NCBI RefSeq assembly: GCF_014174355.1
Contig: NZ_JABEQF010000004.1
Span: 310,001 to 374,000 of the forward strand
Length of the DNA: 64,000 bases
Direction of reading: 5' to 3'
DNA from: Gluconacetobacter azotocaptans
GTDB lineage: Bacteria; Pseudomonadota; Alphaproteobacteria; Acetobacterales; Acetobacteraceae
In this document: one piece after another, positions 11,740 through 21,392 of the stretch
How the letters are laid out: every line of letters begins with the position of its first letter
How positions within the stretch are numbered: position 1 is the first letter of the stretch
Translations under genes and position numbers: made by a program
Notes under the pieces: generated by a model
Databases searched by the model: none
Seen by the model: the letters and a program-made list of their open reading frames with translations, nothing else
What the model was told of the DNA's origin: nothing

Positions 11740-11769
11740 GGCCGTCCATGCGTGGACGGCCTTTTTTTT
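11740..11769 (+). terminator. Rho-independent terminator of groES-groEL
   Basis: GGCCGTCCA (11740-11748) pairs perfectly with TGGACGGCC (11753-11761) around a TGCG loop and is followed by eight T residues. Confidence 0.95.
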
Positions 11770-11963
11770 GCATCCGCCGGAGACCGTGCTCGCCGCCGTG
11801 CGAATTGACAAGGCACCTCGATCCATGCGCCCATGGAGGCTGGCATGATCGGCGGGTGGATGCGGGGCGGGTGGAACCCGGCTTCCGGTCCTCTGAACGT
11901 CGATGGTCCGAGAACCCCGATGTCGGGCAATCGGCCGGACAAGGCGAATAAGGAAATACGACT

Positions 11964-12167
11964 ATGGCTACCGGAACTGTGAAATGGTTCAATGTGACCA
12001 AGGGCTTCGGCTTCATCATGCCTGAAGATGGCGGCAAGGATGTGTTCGTTCACATCACCGCCGTCCAGGCCGCCGGCCTGCGCGGGCTGAACGAGAACCA
12101 GCGCGTCAGCTACGACGTGGTGACCGAGCGCGGCAAGGCGGCGGCATCGAACCTGAAGCCGCTCTGA
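11964..12167 (+). CDS. Cold-shock domain protein (CspA family)
   Basis: A 67-residue single cold-shock-domain protein: '[15 protein letters not shown]' holds the RNP1 motif and 'DVFVHITAV' the RNP2 motif. It binds single-stranded RNA or DNA and acts as an RNA chaperone. The ATG follows 'AATAAGGAAATACGACT', a good ribosome-binding site. About 195 bases separate it from the groEL terminator; a long 5' leader is typical of cold-responsive csp genes, but I see no defined cold box. Confidence 0.95.
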   Translation: MATGTVKWFNVTKGFGFIMPEDGGKDVFVHITAVQAAGLRGLNENQRVSYDVVTERGKAAASNLKPL

Positions 12168-12206
12168 TCCGGCATTCCAGGGTTTAACGCGTTCTAGCTG
12201 AACGCG

Positions 12207-15200
12207 TCAGGACAATGCAGGCGGGGAGGACGGGATGCCGTCTTCCCCGTTTTCATGTCCATGCAGGAAGGCCGCGAGGTCCCGCGCGACGTCCCGCAAC
12301 CCCGCGCGGCGCACGGCCACCCCCTCGGGGAAGGCCGACAGCAGGCGTGACGGCGCCCGCCGGTCCAGCAGGACGAAGACCCCCCGATCGCCGCCGCTTC
12401 GGATCAGGCGGCCGAACGCCTGGCGCAGCCGCAGGCGTGCGATCCGGTCGTCATACGCGCCGGGCGCGCCGTGCGACAGATGCAGGCGTCGCTCGCGATG
12501 CAGGATGTCGGGGCGCGGCCAGGGCACGCGCTCGAACACCACCAGGCGCAACGACCGGCCCGGCACGTCCACCCCGTCGCGCATCGCATCCGTTCCCAGA
12601 AGGCAGGAATTGGCTTCCGAGCGGAAGATGTCCACCAGCGTTGCGTTGTCCATGCCATCGACATGCTGCGCGTACAGGGGGATTCCCGCCTCCTCCAGTG
12701 GCTGCGAAAGACGCTGGTGCACGGCCCGCAGGCGCGAGATCGCGGTAAACAGGCCCAGCCCGCCGCCACCGGCTGCCAGGAACAGTGTCCGGTAGGCGCC
12801 GGCCAGGGCGCCGATATCATCGTGGGGGATGTCGTTCACGATGAAGGCGCGGCTCTGCCGCTGGTAGTCGAAGGGGCTTGCCAGCGACGCCCGGAGCGCG
12901 GGCGAAGGCAGGTGGCTGGCGCCGGTCCGGGCCTCGGCAGCTTCCCACGCGCGCTCGGTTTCCTCGCCGTCGGTCCGTCCGTTCTCGTCGCGCAGGGTCG
13001 CCGACGTTACCAGGATGCCATGGGCGGGCGCGGCCAGGACGGTCGCGAAGGGAATGGTGGGGTCCAGCCAGTGGCGATGCAGCCCCACATCGTGCTCGCC
13101 CGCGCGTTGCCCCTCGCGCCGGTCCAGCCGGATGAAATCGATATGCTGTGGTGTCGCGCCCTCGTCCGCCGGCGCGCCGAGACTGCGGAGCATGGAAACC
13201 CACCCGTCTACCCGGCTCAGGGCCCGGCGGCGAATGGTCCGTACCCCGGCCTCGACTCGCTCGCGCGTGGCCGAATCGAGTTCGGCCGTATCGTCCTCCA
13301 GCCGCTCCAGCAGGCGGTCCACCAGCGTACGCAACGCCGCCGCCAGGCGGTCCAGCGCGCGCGCCAGGCCGGCGGCCGCCGGCAGGACCGCGTCGGCAAC
13401 GGGGTGCAGGTCGCATTCGATGGCGCCGGGCCGGTGTCCGCCCTCGGCGGGGGCGCGTGCCGTGGACCGGGCCAGCGCCTGCTGCCCCAGAAGATGCAGC
13501 AGCCATTCGGTCGGGTTGGGCAACGCGGCGTCATTCGTCGGGCCGAGCAGTGCCAGCGGGGACGGGGGCGACGCCGCATGGTCCCCCGGCATCTCCGCCG
13601 TTTCGGTCGCGGCTTCGGTCGCAACGTCGGTGACAGCCTCGGTCGTTGAATGCCACGCATCCGCCAGACGGCCGGACCAGCCGGGCGCGGGCAGGGCGTG
13701 GGCGGCCTGCAACGCGGCCTCGAGTGGCGCTTCCAGGCGGGGATAGCCTACGACCAGATCGTCCAGCCGCCGCTTCAGCCCCCGCGCGCGGGACCGTGCG
13801 CCTTCGGCGCCCAGCAACCAGCGGCGCAATTCGGCGGCCTCCAGCCCCGACAGTTCGGCGGAAAACGCGCTGTCGGCGGCGTCCATCACATGATGGCCCT
13901 CGTCGAAGACGTAGCGGGTGGGAATATTGTCCTCATCCCCCGCCTCGTCGCCGTCCATGGCATGCCAGGCCGCCTGGCTCATCACCAGGGCATGGTTGGC
14001 AATCACCAGGTCGGCGTCCCGCGCCCGGCGGATGGAATGTTCGACGAAGCAGCGCTGGTAATGCGGGCAGGCGCCGTGGATGCATTCGCCCCGCCGGTCG
14101 GCGATGCCGGCCAGCAGCCCGCGTCCGAACAGGTCGCCGAACCAGCCGGGCAGATCTCCCCCGGTCAGGTCGCCATCCGCCGTGACCCCCGCCCAGCGGG
14201 CAACCAGCGACAGGCCGATCAGGCTGCCCGACGCCGCGCCGCGCGCGCCGGCAATATTCACCGTTTCCTCCATGTTCAGGAGGCAGAGATAGTTTTCCCG
14301 TCCCTTGCGCAGGACGACATGCCTGCGCCGTTCGGCGGCATCGGGATAGAGCCGGCCCAGTTCGGCCTCGATCTGCCGTTGCAGATGGCGGGTATAGGTG
14401 CTGATCCAGACCGTGCCGCCATTGCGCTCCGCCCACAGGCTGGCGGGCGCGACATAGCCCAGCGTCTTGCCGGTGCCCGTGCCGGCTTCGGCCAGCACCA
14501 TATGCGGGTCGCCCCGGACCAGACGGGGCGCGAAGGCGGCCGACGCCGCACCGGCGAAATCGGCCTGTCCGACCCGGGTTTCCGCATCGGGGCCCAGAAT
14601 CTCGCCCAGCCGGCGGCGGGCATCGGCGGCCGACACCGGATGATTGGCCGGTGGGGGGCGGGGGGCCGCGTCCTCCCATTTCGGCAGGCGCCGCCAGACG
14701 CGGATCGCATCGCCCGGTTGCAGGGCCTCGGGGGGCAGGGACGTCCCGGTGCCCAGCGCCGCCAGCACGCTGCGGCCCCAGGCCCAGCCCGCGTGCTCCA
14801 TCCTGACGGCCAGGGCCGCCATTTCCTCGCCCGCCGGGGTGGCGCGCAAGGTGGCGACCCGGTCCAGCAGGATATCCGCAAGCTCCGGCAGCAGGTCGGC
14901 CTCGGCCGATCCGATCCGATTGTCGTCCAGTTCCAGCGCCTGGGCCAGGCCCCGCACCGTGGGTGGCATCGTGCGGCCGGGAAGGGCGAAGACGAACAGT
15001 TCCAGCAGGTCCAGCCACGGGGTGGGCTGCGGCAGCGGCGGCAGGCCCAGCCGTCGCGCAGTCAGCGGCGCATGCACCACCAGCGGTGCGGGCCATTGGC
15101 GCAATTCCAGCACCGCGTCTTCCGACGACAGGGTCAGGAGTTCGCCATCCGGGGTCAGAAGCGAACATGAACCGTGGTGCGCGACCAGCGCGGGCGGCAT

Positions 15201-15227
15201 GTCCGAAGGGGAAAGTGACGCAGCCAT
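12207..15227 (-). CDS. DinG/XPD-type iron-sulfur DNA helicase
   Basis: A 1006-residue superfamily 2 helicase. Walker A is AEAGTGTGKT (about 246-255), the DEAH-box variant is DEGH in 'YVFDEGHHVMDAADS', and motif VI is 'RLRQAFGRLIRSGGDRG'. Four cysteines (one in 'NYLCLLN', three in 'ECIHGACPHYQRC') would hold the 4Fe-4S cluster found in XPD/DinG helicases, between Walker A and the DEGH motif. The first 240 or so residues form an extra domain; its 'WLDLLELFVFALPGR' segment recurs in alphaproteobacterial relatives. I chose the ATG at 15227. It is divergent from lysK. Likely role: unwinding D-loops, R-loops or damaged DNA. Confidence 0.88.
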   Translation of the reverse strand: MAASLSPSDMPPALVAHHGSCSLLTPDGELLTLSSEDAVLELRQWPAPLVVHAPLTARRLGLPPLPQPTPWLDLLELFVFALPGRTMPPTVRGLAQALELDDNRIGSAEADLLPELADILLDRVATLRATPAGEEMAALAVRMEHAGWAWGRSVLAALGTGTSLPPEALQPGDAIRVWRRLPKWEDAAPRPPPANHPVSAADARRRLGEILGPDAETRVGQADFAGAASAAFAPRLVRGDPHMVLAEAGTGTGKTLGYVAPASLWAERNGGTVWISTYTRHLQRQIEAELGRLYPDAAERRRHVVLRKGRENYLCLLNMEETVNIAGARGAASGSLIGLSLVARWAGVTADGDLTGGDLPGWFGDLFGRGLLAGIADRRGECIHGACPHYQRCFVEHSIRRARDADLVIANHALVMSQAAWHAMDGDEAGDEDNIPTRYVFDEGHHVMDAADSAFSAELSGLEAAELRRWLLGAEGARSRARGLKRRLDDLVVGYPRLEAPLEAALQAAHALPAPGWSGRLADAWHSTTEAVTDVATEAATETAEMPGDHAASPPSPLALLGPTNDAALPNPTEWLLHLLGQQALARSTARAPAEGGHRPGAIECDLHPVADAVLPAAAGLARALDRLAAALRTLVDRLLERLEDDTAELDSATRERVEAGVRTIRRRALSRVDGWVSMLRSLGAPADEGATPQHIDFIRLDRREGQRAGEHDVGLHRHWLDPTIPFATVLAAPAHGILVTSATLRDENGRTDGEETERAWEAAEARTGASHLPSPALRASLASPFDYQRQSRAFIVNDIPHDDIGALAGAYRTLFLAAGGGGLGLFTAISRLRAVHQRLSQPLEEAGIPLYAQHVDGMDNATLVDIFRSEANSCLLGTDAMRDGVDVPGRSLRLVVFERVPWPRPDILHRERRLHLSHGAPGAYDDRIARLRLRQAFGRLIRSGGDRGVFVLLDRRAPSRLLSAFPEGVAVRRAGLRDVARDLAAFLHGHENGEDGIPSSPPALS

Positions 15228-15357
15228 CACGGGAACATATAGGGGACATATGGCCGCCTGTCGCCCGTTACCGGCATCATCGCCCATTATTCCGGCATGA
15301 AGATGATGTATGGTTTGGATTGACCCGTGCCATTCCAGTTCATAGCTTCCGCGCATC

Positions 15358-16998
15358 ATGTCCGAACAGAACCGTCCCGCCCCCGTCCCCCTGCCCAAGG
15401 CCTGGCCCTTCGAGGAAGCCGCGAGGCTGGCCGCGCACGTCGAAAAACGGGCAGGGACCGACGACCGGCCGGCATTGCTGGAAACCGGGTACGGTCCGTC
15501 GGGCCTGCCGCATATCGGCACGTTCGGCGAAGTGGCGCGGACGTCCTGGGTGCGCCAGGCCTATACGCGGCTGACCGGACGCCCCACCCGTCTTCTGGCG
15601 TTTTCCGACGATATGGACGCCCTGCGCAAGGTGCCGGACAACGTGCCGAACGGCGACATGCTGCGCCAGCACCTGGGCAAGCCCCTGTCACGGATCCCCG
15701 ACCCGTTCGGCACCCATGAATCCTTCGCCGCCCACAACAATGCGCGGCTCAGGTCCTTCCTAGACGGATTCGGCTTCGATTACGAATTTGCCTCCTCGAC
15801 CGACTATTATACCGGCGGCCGGTTCGACGCCGCGCTGCGCCGGGTGCTTCAGGTCCATGACGAAATCGTGTCCGTCATCGCCCCGACCCTGGGGCCGGAT
15901 CGCCGCGCGACCTATTCCCCCGTGCTGCCCATCCACCCGCGCACCGGCCTGGTGATGCAGGTACGCATGGACGCGATCGACGCCGATGCCGGCACTGTCC
16001 GCTGGACTGACGAGGACGGGGTGGTGTTCGAAACCCCGGTGACGGGCGGCGGCGCCAAGATGCAGTGGAAGGCCGACTGGGCCATGCGCTGGTTCGCCCT
16101 GGGCGTGGATTATGAAATGTCCGGCAAGGACCTGATCGACAGCGTGAAGCTGTCGGGCAAGATCTGCCGGATTCTGGGCGGCGAGCCGCCGGCGGGCCTG
16201 ACCTACGAACTGTTCCTGGATGAGAACGGGCAGAAGATCTCCAAATCTAAGGGGAACGGGATCTCGGTCGAGGAATGGCTGCGCTATGCGCCGCCCGAAA
16301 GCCTGTCGCAGTACATGTTCAATGCCCCGCAGCGGGCCAAGCGCCTGTTCTTCGACGTCATTCCCAAGGCAGCGGACGAATATCTGGCCAATGCCGCCCG
16401 TGCGGCCACCCTGGCCGACGACGACCCGGCGCTGCCGGCGAACCCGGCCTGGTTCATCCATGCCGGGCGGATCGGCCCGGATGCCGGCAGTCCGCTGACC
16501 TTCGGCATGCTGCTGAACCTGGCCAGCGTCGCCAACGCCGAAACCCCGGACGTGCTGTGGAAGTTTATCCGCCGCTACGATTCGGCGGCGTCGCCGGACT
16601 CATGCCCGATGCTGGCGCGCCTGGTGGATCACGCGATCGTCTATTATGCCGATTTTGTGCGGCCGGCGAAAACCTATCGCCAGCCCGACGCGCGGGAGCG
16701 CGCGGCGCTTGCCGACCTGGCCGACAATCTGCGCGGCCTTGCCGACGGTCCCACGGCTGATGGGCCAGCCGAGCCCGACACCTTGCAGAACCTGGTCTTC
16801 GAGATCGGCAAGCGCCATGGGTTCGAGCCGCTGCGCAACTGGTTCGGGTGCCTGTACGAGGTCCTGCTGGGCCAGAAGGAAGGACCGCGCTTCGGCATTT
16901 TCATCGGGCTGTACGGCGTGGGGGAAACGGTCGAACTGATCGAGGCGGCGCTGGCCCGCGCATCCATGGCCGCGTCGACAGGCGCCGGCGCGGTCTGA
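15358..16998 (+). CDS. lysK: Class I lysyl-tRNA synthetase
   Basis: A 546-residue enzyme that charges tRNA-Lys. It has Rossmann-fold class I motifs: the HIGH-like PHIGT (51-55) and the KMSKS-like KISKS (293-297). E. coli uses an unrelated class II LysRS; the class I form is typical of Archaea and many Alphaproteobacteria. It starts 130 bases from the divergent helicase gene. The MprF-like gene, whose family uses Lys-tRNA, follows after 39 bases on the same strand. Confidence 0.97.
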   Translation: MSEQNRPAPVPLPKAWPFEEAARLAAHVEKRAGTDDRPALLETGYGPSGLPHIGTFGEVARTSWVRQAYTRLTGRPTRLLAFSDDMDALRKVPDNVPNGDMLRQHLGKPLSRIPDPFGTHESFAAHNNARLRSFLDGFGFDYEFASSTDYYTGGRFDAALRRVLQVHDEIVSVIAPTLGPDRRATYSPVLPIHPRTGLVMQVRMDAIDADAGTVRWTDEDGVVFETPVTGGGAKMQWKADWAMRWFALGVDYEMSGKDLIDSVKLSGKICRILGGEPPAGLTYELFLDENGQKISKSKGNGISVEEWLRYAPPESLSQYMFNAPQRAKRLFFDVIPKAADEYLANAARAATLADDDPALPANPAWFIHAGRIGPDAGSPLTFGMLLNLASVANAETPDVLWKFIRRYDSAASPDSCPMLARLVDHAIVYYADFVRPAKTYRQPDARERAALADLADNLRGLADGPTADGPAEPDTLQNLVFEIGKRHGFEPLRNWFGCLYEVLLGQKEGPRFGIFIGLYGVGETVELIEAALARASMAASTGAGAV

Positions 16999-17037
16999 GG
17001 CCCCGGCGGATCGTGACATGACGTTCCTGGATCCGTC

Positions 17038-19119
17038 ATGCCTTTGAACCGGAACATCACGCCTGAAGCGCCGAAACCGCCGCCGCATGGCTGGCGGCGG
17101 ATACTGCGGCATGTGCCCCATGCCATCGGTCTGGTGCTGATGATCGCCGCGATCGTGGTGGTCCAGCGCGAGGTCCGGAACCTGCACTGGAACGATATCC
17201 GCGCGGCGCTGAAGACGATTCCGGCCTCGACCCTGGCCCTGGGGATGGGCTGCACCGTCCTGTCCTATTTCATCCTGTCCTTCTACGACTGCCTGGCGGT
17301 CGTGCAGGTCGGGTGCCGCGTGTCGTTCCGGCGCACCGCGTTCGCGTCCTTCTGTTCCTACGTGCTGTCCCACAATTTGGGGTTCTCCGCCATTTCCGGG
17401 GCGGCCGTGCGCTTTCGGCTGTATGGCAACTGGGGCCTGGGTCCTTTCGCCATCGCCCAGATCATCGCTTTCTGTTCGGCCACCTATCTGCTGGGCGCAG
17501 GCGCGTTGGTGGGCGCGGTGCTGCTGATGGAACCGGGCTCCGTGCCGATCATCGGCGGGCATCTGCCGCATGCCCTGCTGTGGGCGATCGGACTGCTGAT
17601 GTGGCTGGGGGTCGCCACCTATATCCTGCTGGGCCTTCGGCTGTCGGAAGTGCGGCTGTGGCGGCACACCATCACCTTTCCGTCGCCGGGCATGGCGGTG
17701 GCCCAGACGGCCGTCGCGGCGGCCGAAATCGCTGCGACGGCGGGCATCGCCTATATTTTCCTGCCGCCGGGCACCGGCCTGGGATACGGCGTGTTCCTGG
17801 CGATCTATATCGCATCCTATACGGCGGGGCTGATGGCCAGCGTGCCGGGGGGCTTGGGGGTATTCGATGGGGCGATGATGCTGGCGTTGAGCCCGTACCT
17901 GCAGGCCACGCAGATCATCAGCACTATTCTTGTCTTCCGCCTGTTCTATTACATCATCCCGCTGTTTCTGGCCGGGATCATGTTCGCCGGGCACGAACTG
18001 TTCCTGCGCGGCGATGCGGCCCTGGCCCGCAAGGCCGCGCCGCAGGCCCCCCGACGCGGCCCGCGCGAAACCCGCCCCAGCCATGTGATCCGCGAGAGCG
18101 AGGCCGATTTCTCGGTCGTGGTGGCCACCGGCGCGGTGTCGATCTGCGGCGCGCTGCTGGTCGCGCTGACGATCCTGGACCCCGCGTCGTGGACGAATGC
18201 CGGCGGTCTGCACCATCTGGTCGGGGTGGCGGGCGATTACCTGCTGTCGCTGATCGGGGTGGCGCTGATCGGCCTGGCGGTCGGCCTGTCGCAGCGCGTG
18301 ACCCTGGCGTGGAAGGTGACGCTGGGCCTTCTGGTCTGCGCCGCTGCCCTGACGCTGTTGCGCGGGGCCTCGTTGGCCGTTCCGGGAATCCTGGGCCTGG
18401 TGACGATCCTGATCGCCCCGTTCCGCAGTTCCTATTATCGCCATGCACGCATTCTCAGCGAGCCGCTGGCGTTCCGCACGATCCTGTCGCTGATCCTGCT
18501 GATCGGCTGCGTGCTGGTGCTGGTCTGTTCCGGCCCGCGTGACGAGGTCGGCGGAAGCTGGTGGGAGGTCATGCTCTTCACCTCGACCCATGGCGTGGCG
18601 CGCTGGACGATGGGGCTGGCCGTCGTGCTGGGGCTGGTCATGATCGGGCGCCTGGTCCGCCCCGGCCAGATCGTCGTCCTGCCGTGGGATGAGGACGGGC
18701 AGGCCCAGTATCGCGCGCTGGACCATGCGGTGGACGATCCAGGCCCCGGTACGCCGGCGGGCCTGATCCCCGGTGCCGCCGGACAGGCGATGCTGCCGTT
18801 CCTGCGGACCCATGGCTTCCTGATCGGCCTGGGCGACCCGGCAGGGGCATGGGACGATTGTGCCTCGGCCATCTGGTGGCTGCGTGACCTGGCGGTGCAG
18901 GAGGGACGGCAGCCGGTCTTCTGGCGGGTCGGGACGTCGATGCTGGACGTGTATAACGACCTGGGCCTGACGTCGTGGCCGCTGGACGGCGCGGCCGGCG
19001 AGAGCACGACCTATCTGTGTTGCGTTCCGCAGAGCGTGGCGGCGGTCCGGGCGATCATGCAGCCGGTGGAAGGCGGGCAACCGCTGTCGGTCGTCGCCCG
19101 CATCCCCGACAGGTCTTGA
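17038..19119 (+). CDS. MprF-like membrane protein with truncated synthase domain
   Basis: A 693-residue protein with about 13-14 hydrophobic helices. The first part is an MprF/UPF0104 flippase-type domain ('GFSAISGAAVRFRLYGNWGL', 'SVPGGLGVFDG'). A second membrane block follows, then a cytosolic region resembling the first GNAT fold of lysyl-phosphatidylglycerol synthases ('FLIGLGDPAGAW', 'GRQPVFWRVGTSMLDVYNDLGL'). It stops soon after that point. Full MprF proteins are about 840-880 residues and have a second GNAT fold with the active site, which is missing here. It could therefore flip lipids without making Lys-PG, or have another role. Probably co-transcribed with lysK. Confidence 0.85.
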   Translation: MPLNRNITPEAPKPPPHGWRRILRHVPHAIGLVLMIAAIVVVQREVRNLHWNDIRAALKTIPASTLALGMGCTVLSYFILSFYDCLAVVQVGCRVSFRRTAFASFCSYVLSHNLGFSAISGAAVRFRLYGNWGLGPFAIAQIIAFCSATYLLGAGALVGAVLLMEPGSVPIIGGHLPHALLWAIGLLMWLGVATYILLGLRLSEVRLWRHTITFPSPGMAVAQTAVAAAEIAATAGIAYIFLPPGTGLGYGVFLAIYIASYTAGLMASVPGGLGVFDGAMMLALSPYLQATQIISTILVFRLFYYIIPLFLAGIMFAGHELFLRGDAALARKAAPQAPRRGPRETRPSHVIRESEADFSVVVATGAVSICGALLVALTILDPASWTNAGGLHHLVGVAGDYLLSLIGVALIGLAVGLSQRVTLAWKVTLGLLVCAAALTLLRGASLAVPGILGLVTILIAPFRSSYYRHARILSEPLAFRTILSLILLIGCVLVLVCSGPRDEVGGSWWEVMLFTSTHGVARWTMGLAVVLGLVMIGRLVRPGQIVVLPWDEDGQAQYRALDHAVDDPGPGTPAGLIPGAAGQAMLPFLRTHGFLIGLGDPAGAWDDCASAIWWLRDLAVQEGRQPVFWRVGTSMLDVYNDLGLTSWPLDGAAGESTTYLCCVPQSVAAVRAIMQPVEGGQPLSVVARIPDRS

Positions 19120-19202
19120 CGGGCGGCCGGGCTTCGGAAAAACGGTAGGACTGATCCCGCGTGGCGCCATCCGGCGCCATTGCCCCCACGGGAACGAAGA
19201 TC

Positions 19203-19931
19203 ATGCCGCCCACTTTTCACGCCGTCTTGCCCCCGGGCGGGGCAACCGATTTCGCCGCCCTGACCAATATTTTCCTGCTGGCGTTTCCGGCGCTGTTTTC
19301 CATCGTCAACCCGATCGGCGCCGCACTGATCTTCACGCAGGTGACGGCTGGGCGGACGCGGTCCGAATGCCTGGCGCTGGCCCGCGCCGTCGCGTTGTAT
19401 TCGGCATGCCTGCTGATCGCCTCGATCTGGATCGGCAGCGCCATCCTGGCCTTCTTCGGCATCACGATCGACTCGCTGCGGATCGCCGGCGGACTGGTGG
19501 TTGCGGTTCGTGCGTGGGCGTTGCTGCAGGCGCCCGAAGCGGTCGCGGCCCGCAAGGAGGAGCAGGCCCGCCAGGGGGGGCGTACCATCGCGGCGCCAAG
19601 CTGGACGGAAATGGCGTTCTTTCCCATGACGATGCCGTTCACCGTCGGCCCCGGCACCATTTCGGTCGCAATCGCCCTGAGCGCCGCACGGCCGGCATCG
19701 TCGGGCAGCATCCTGTTCTATGTCGCGCTGTCGGCGGCCGCCGTGCTGGTGGCCGCGACGATCTGGCTGGCCTATGCCTACGCCGAACGGCTGATGACGC
19801 TGCTGGGCGTGACCGGCGCGCGGATCGTGTCGCGTCTGGCGGCGTTGATCCTGCTGTGCATCGGGGTGCAGATCCTGTCGGCCGGGATCGAGGGGTTGGC
19901 CCTGACGATCGTCCGCGCAGCCTCATCCTGA
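19203..19931 (+). CDS. MarC family integral membrane protein
   Basis: A 242-residue protein with six predicted membrane helices. The MarC signatures are 'NIFLLAFPALFSIVNPIGAALIF' near the N-terminus (residues about 21-43) and 'FFPMTMPFTVGPGTIS' in the middle. The function of the family is unknown; an early link to multiple antibiotic resistance was not upheld. I chose ATG 19203 rather than the GTG at 19161, as it gives a standard N-terminus and follows 'GGGAACGAAG'. Its last nine bases overlap the end of the convergent glycosylase gene. Confidence 0.88.
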   Translation: MPPTFHAVLPPGGATDFAALTNIFLLAFPALFSIVNPIGAALIFTQVTAGRTRSECLALARAVALYSACLLIASIWIGSAILAFFGITIDSLRIAGGLVVAVRAWALLQAPEAVAARKEEQARQGGRTIAAPSWTEMAFFPMTMPFTVGPGTISVAIALSAARPASSGSILFYVALSAAAVLVAATIWLAYAYAERLMTLLGVTGARIVSRLAALILLCIGVQILSAGIEGLALTIVRAASS

Positions 19932-20534
19932 CGCGCGATCCGCCTCCAGCAGGGGACGGATCGCGGCTCGCAGCGCAGGCAGCACGTCAGTCGCGAACCA
20001 GGGGGTGCGGCGTTCCCATGCCCCGGTGCGCCAGGACGGATGGGGCAGGGGAAAATAGCGCGGCATGACATCGCGAAAATTGCGGACGCGGTCCTCGACA
20101 CGCCCCGGCCCCAGCACGGCGGCCTGGGCATAGGAGCCGACAAGAAGGGTCAGCCGGATATCGGGCATCATCGCCAGGATGCGGTCGCGCCATAAGGGCG
20201 CGCATTCGGGGCGGGGTGGACGATCTCCCCCATTGGGAAGCCGTCCCGGGTAGCACATCCCCATCGGCACCAGGGCGATGCGGCGGGTGTCGTAAAAAAC
20301 GTCCCGATCGATCCCCAGCCAGCCGCGCAGGCGATCGCCCGAGGCATCGTTGAAGGATATGCCGGTCTCATGCACCCGGGTGCCGGGGGCCTGGCTTGCA
20401 ATCAGGATCCGTGCCGTCCGCGATATGTGCAGGATCGGGCGCGGCCCCAGGGGCAGGTTGGCCGCGCAGGCCGTGCAGGCTCTGACCTGCCGGAGGAAAT
20501 CGTCCAACTCGCGGTCCGATGATCCGTCCGTCAT
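19923..20534 (-). CDS. Uracil-DNA glycosylase family protein
   Basis: A 203-residue protein of the uracil-DNA glycosylase superfamily. It has an N-terminal 'CTACAANLPLG' segment (two of the cysteines often seen in Fe-S UDGs, but not the full set of four), 'ILIASQAPGTRVHETGISFNDASG' (about 43-66; motif 1-like) and a C-terminal 'FPLPHPSWRTGAW' (motif 2, HPS). It probably removes uracil or deaminated bases from DNA. It lies 13 bases downstream of the sirtuin gene on the same strand. Confidence 0.82.
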   Translation of the reverse strand: MTDGSSDRELDDFLRQVRACTACAANLPLGPRPILHISRTARILIASQAPGTRVHETGISFNDASGDRLRGWLGIDRDVFYDTRRIALVPMGMCYPGRLPNGGDRPPRPECAPLWRDRILAMMPDIRLTLLVGSYAQAAVLGPGRVEDRVRNFRDVMPRYFPLPHPSWRTGAWERRTPWFATDVLPALRAAIRPLLEADRASG

Positions 20535-20547
20535 CGTCGCGGAACTT

Positions 20548-21252
20548 TCATCGGGCCAGCCTCTCGTCGACCCAGCGCGGCACCATGCGCGTGGCGGGCC
20601 CGGTCATGAACCGGTCGAAGCGCGTCGAAACGGCCGATGGTTTCTGGTTGATCTCCAGCGTGTCCGCGTGGCCTTCGACCAGGGCCGCGAAACCGGCGGC
20701 GGGATAGACGGTGCCGGAGGTTCCGATTGCCACGAACAGGTCGCACGCCTCCAGCGCGGCTTCGATGCGCGGCATATGCAGCGGGATCTCGCCGAACCAG
20801 ACGACGTCAGGCCGCAAGGTCGGCCGGCCGCAGAGCGGGCAGGGCGTATGGGGAAGGCAATCGGCCTGCCATTCGGGCGTGCCGCCGCACGAGGTGCACC
20901 GCACGCGCAGCAATTCGCCATGCATGTGCCAGACATTCCGGCTGCCCGCACGCTCGTGCAGATCATCGATGTTTTGCGTGACGATCAGAAGTTCGCCGGG
21001 CCATTGCCCCGTGCGGGCTGCCTCCTCCAGCCGGGCCAGCGCAAGATGGGCGGCGTTGGGGCGCACGCGGCCCAGTTCGGCCCGCCGGTCATTGTAAAAC
21101 CGGTCCACCAGCGCCGGGTCGCGCCGGAAGGCATCGGGCGTGCAGACATCGGCAATGTCATACCGGCTCCAGATCCCGTCGGCATCGCGAAAGGTGTCCA
21201 GGCCCGATTCCCTGCTGATGCCGGCCCCGGTCAGGACCACGATGCGTTCCAT
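20548..21252 (-). CDS. cobB: NAD-dependent protein deacylase (sirtuin)
   Basis: A 234-residue class III sirtuin that removes acyl groups from lysine with NAD. Visible: GAGISRESG (9-17), TQNIDDLHERAG (92-103), catalytic His111 in HMHGE and a zinc site Cys119/Cys122/Cys138/Cys141. Tyr53 and Arg56 in 'FYNDRR' match the pair that lets SIRT5/CobB remove succinyl and malonyl groups. I chose the ATG at 21252 right before the NAD motif; longer starts lack family similarity. It heads a two-gene operon with the glycosylase-like gene. Confidence 0.93.
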   Translation of the reverse strand: MERIVVLTGAGISRESGLDTFRDADGIWSRYDIADVCTPDAFRRDPALVDRFYNDRRAELGRVRPNAAHLALARLEEAARTGQWPGELLIVTQNIDDLHERAGSRNVWHMHGELLRVRCTSCGGTPEWQADCLPHTPCPLCGRPTLRPDVVWFGEIPLHMPRIEAALEACDLFVAIGTSGTVYPAAGFAALVEGHADTLEINQKPSAVSTRFDRFMTGPATRMVPRWVDERLAR

Positions 21253-21328
21253 GGGATGATCTCTCACTCCGTTCGGTGTCGCCACGCCCGGATTGTAACG
21301 CCCCGACTGTGCCAAAGGATGGCGCATA

Positions 21329-21362
21329 AGAAAACCGCCGCGGGAGGTTCCTCCCGCGGCGG
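21329..21362 (-). terminator. Rho-independent terminator of adhA-adhB
   Basis: CCGCCGCGGGAGG (21335-21347) and CCTCCCGCGGCGG (21350-21362) form a perfect 13-bp stem with a two-base gap. On the minus strand the stem is followed by TTTTCTT. It lies 31 bases after the adhB stop. Confidence 0.9.
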
Positions 21363-21392
21363 CAATCAGCAAGGCGACAGAGCGGAGGCCGG

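Noticed and set aside
16600..19170. Minus-strand open frame of 856 codons opposite lysK and the MprF-like gene
   Set aside because: Translation is a low-complexity mix rich in Gln, Arg, His and Asp, typical of antisense frames to GC-rich membrane protein genes.
19120..19202. Possible frameshifted remainder of the MprF synthase domain
   Set aside because: Only 83 bases lie between the stop and the next gene, and no frame continues the family sequence.
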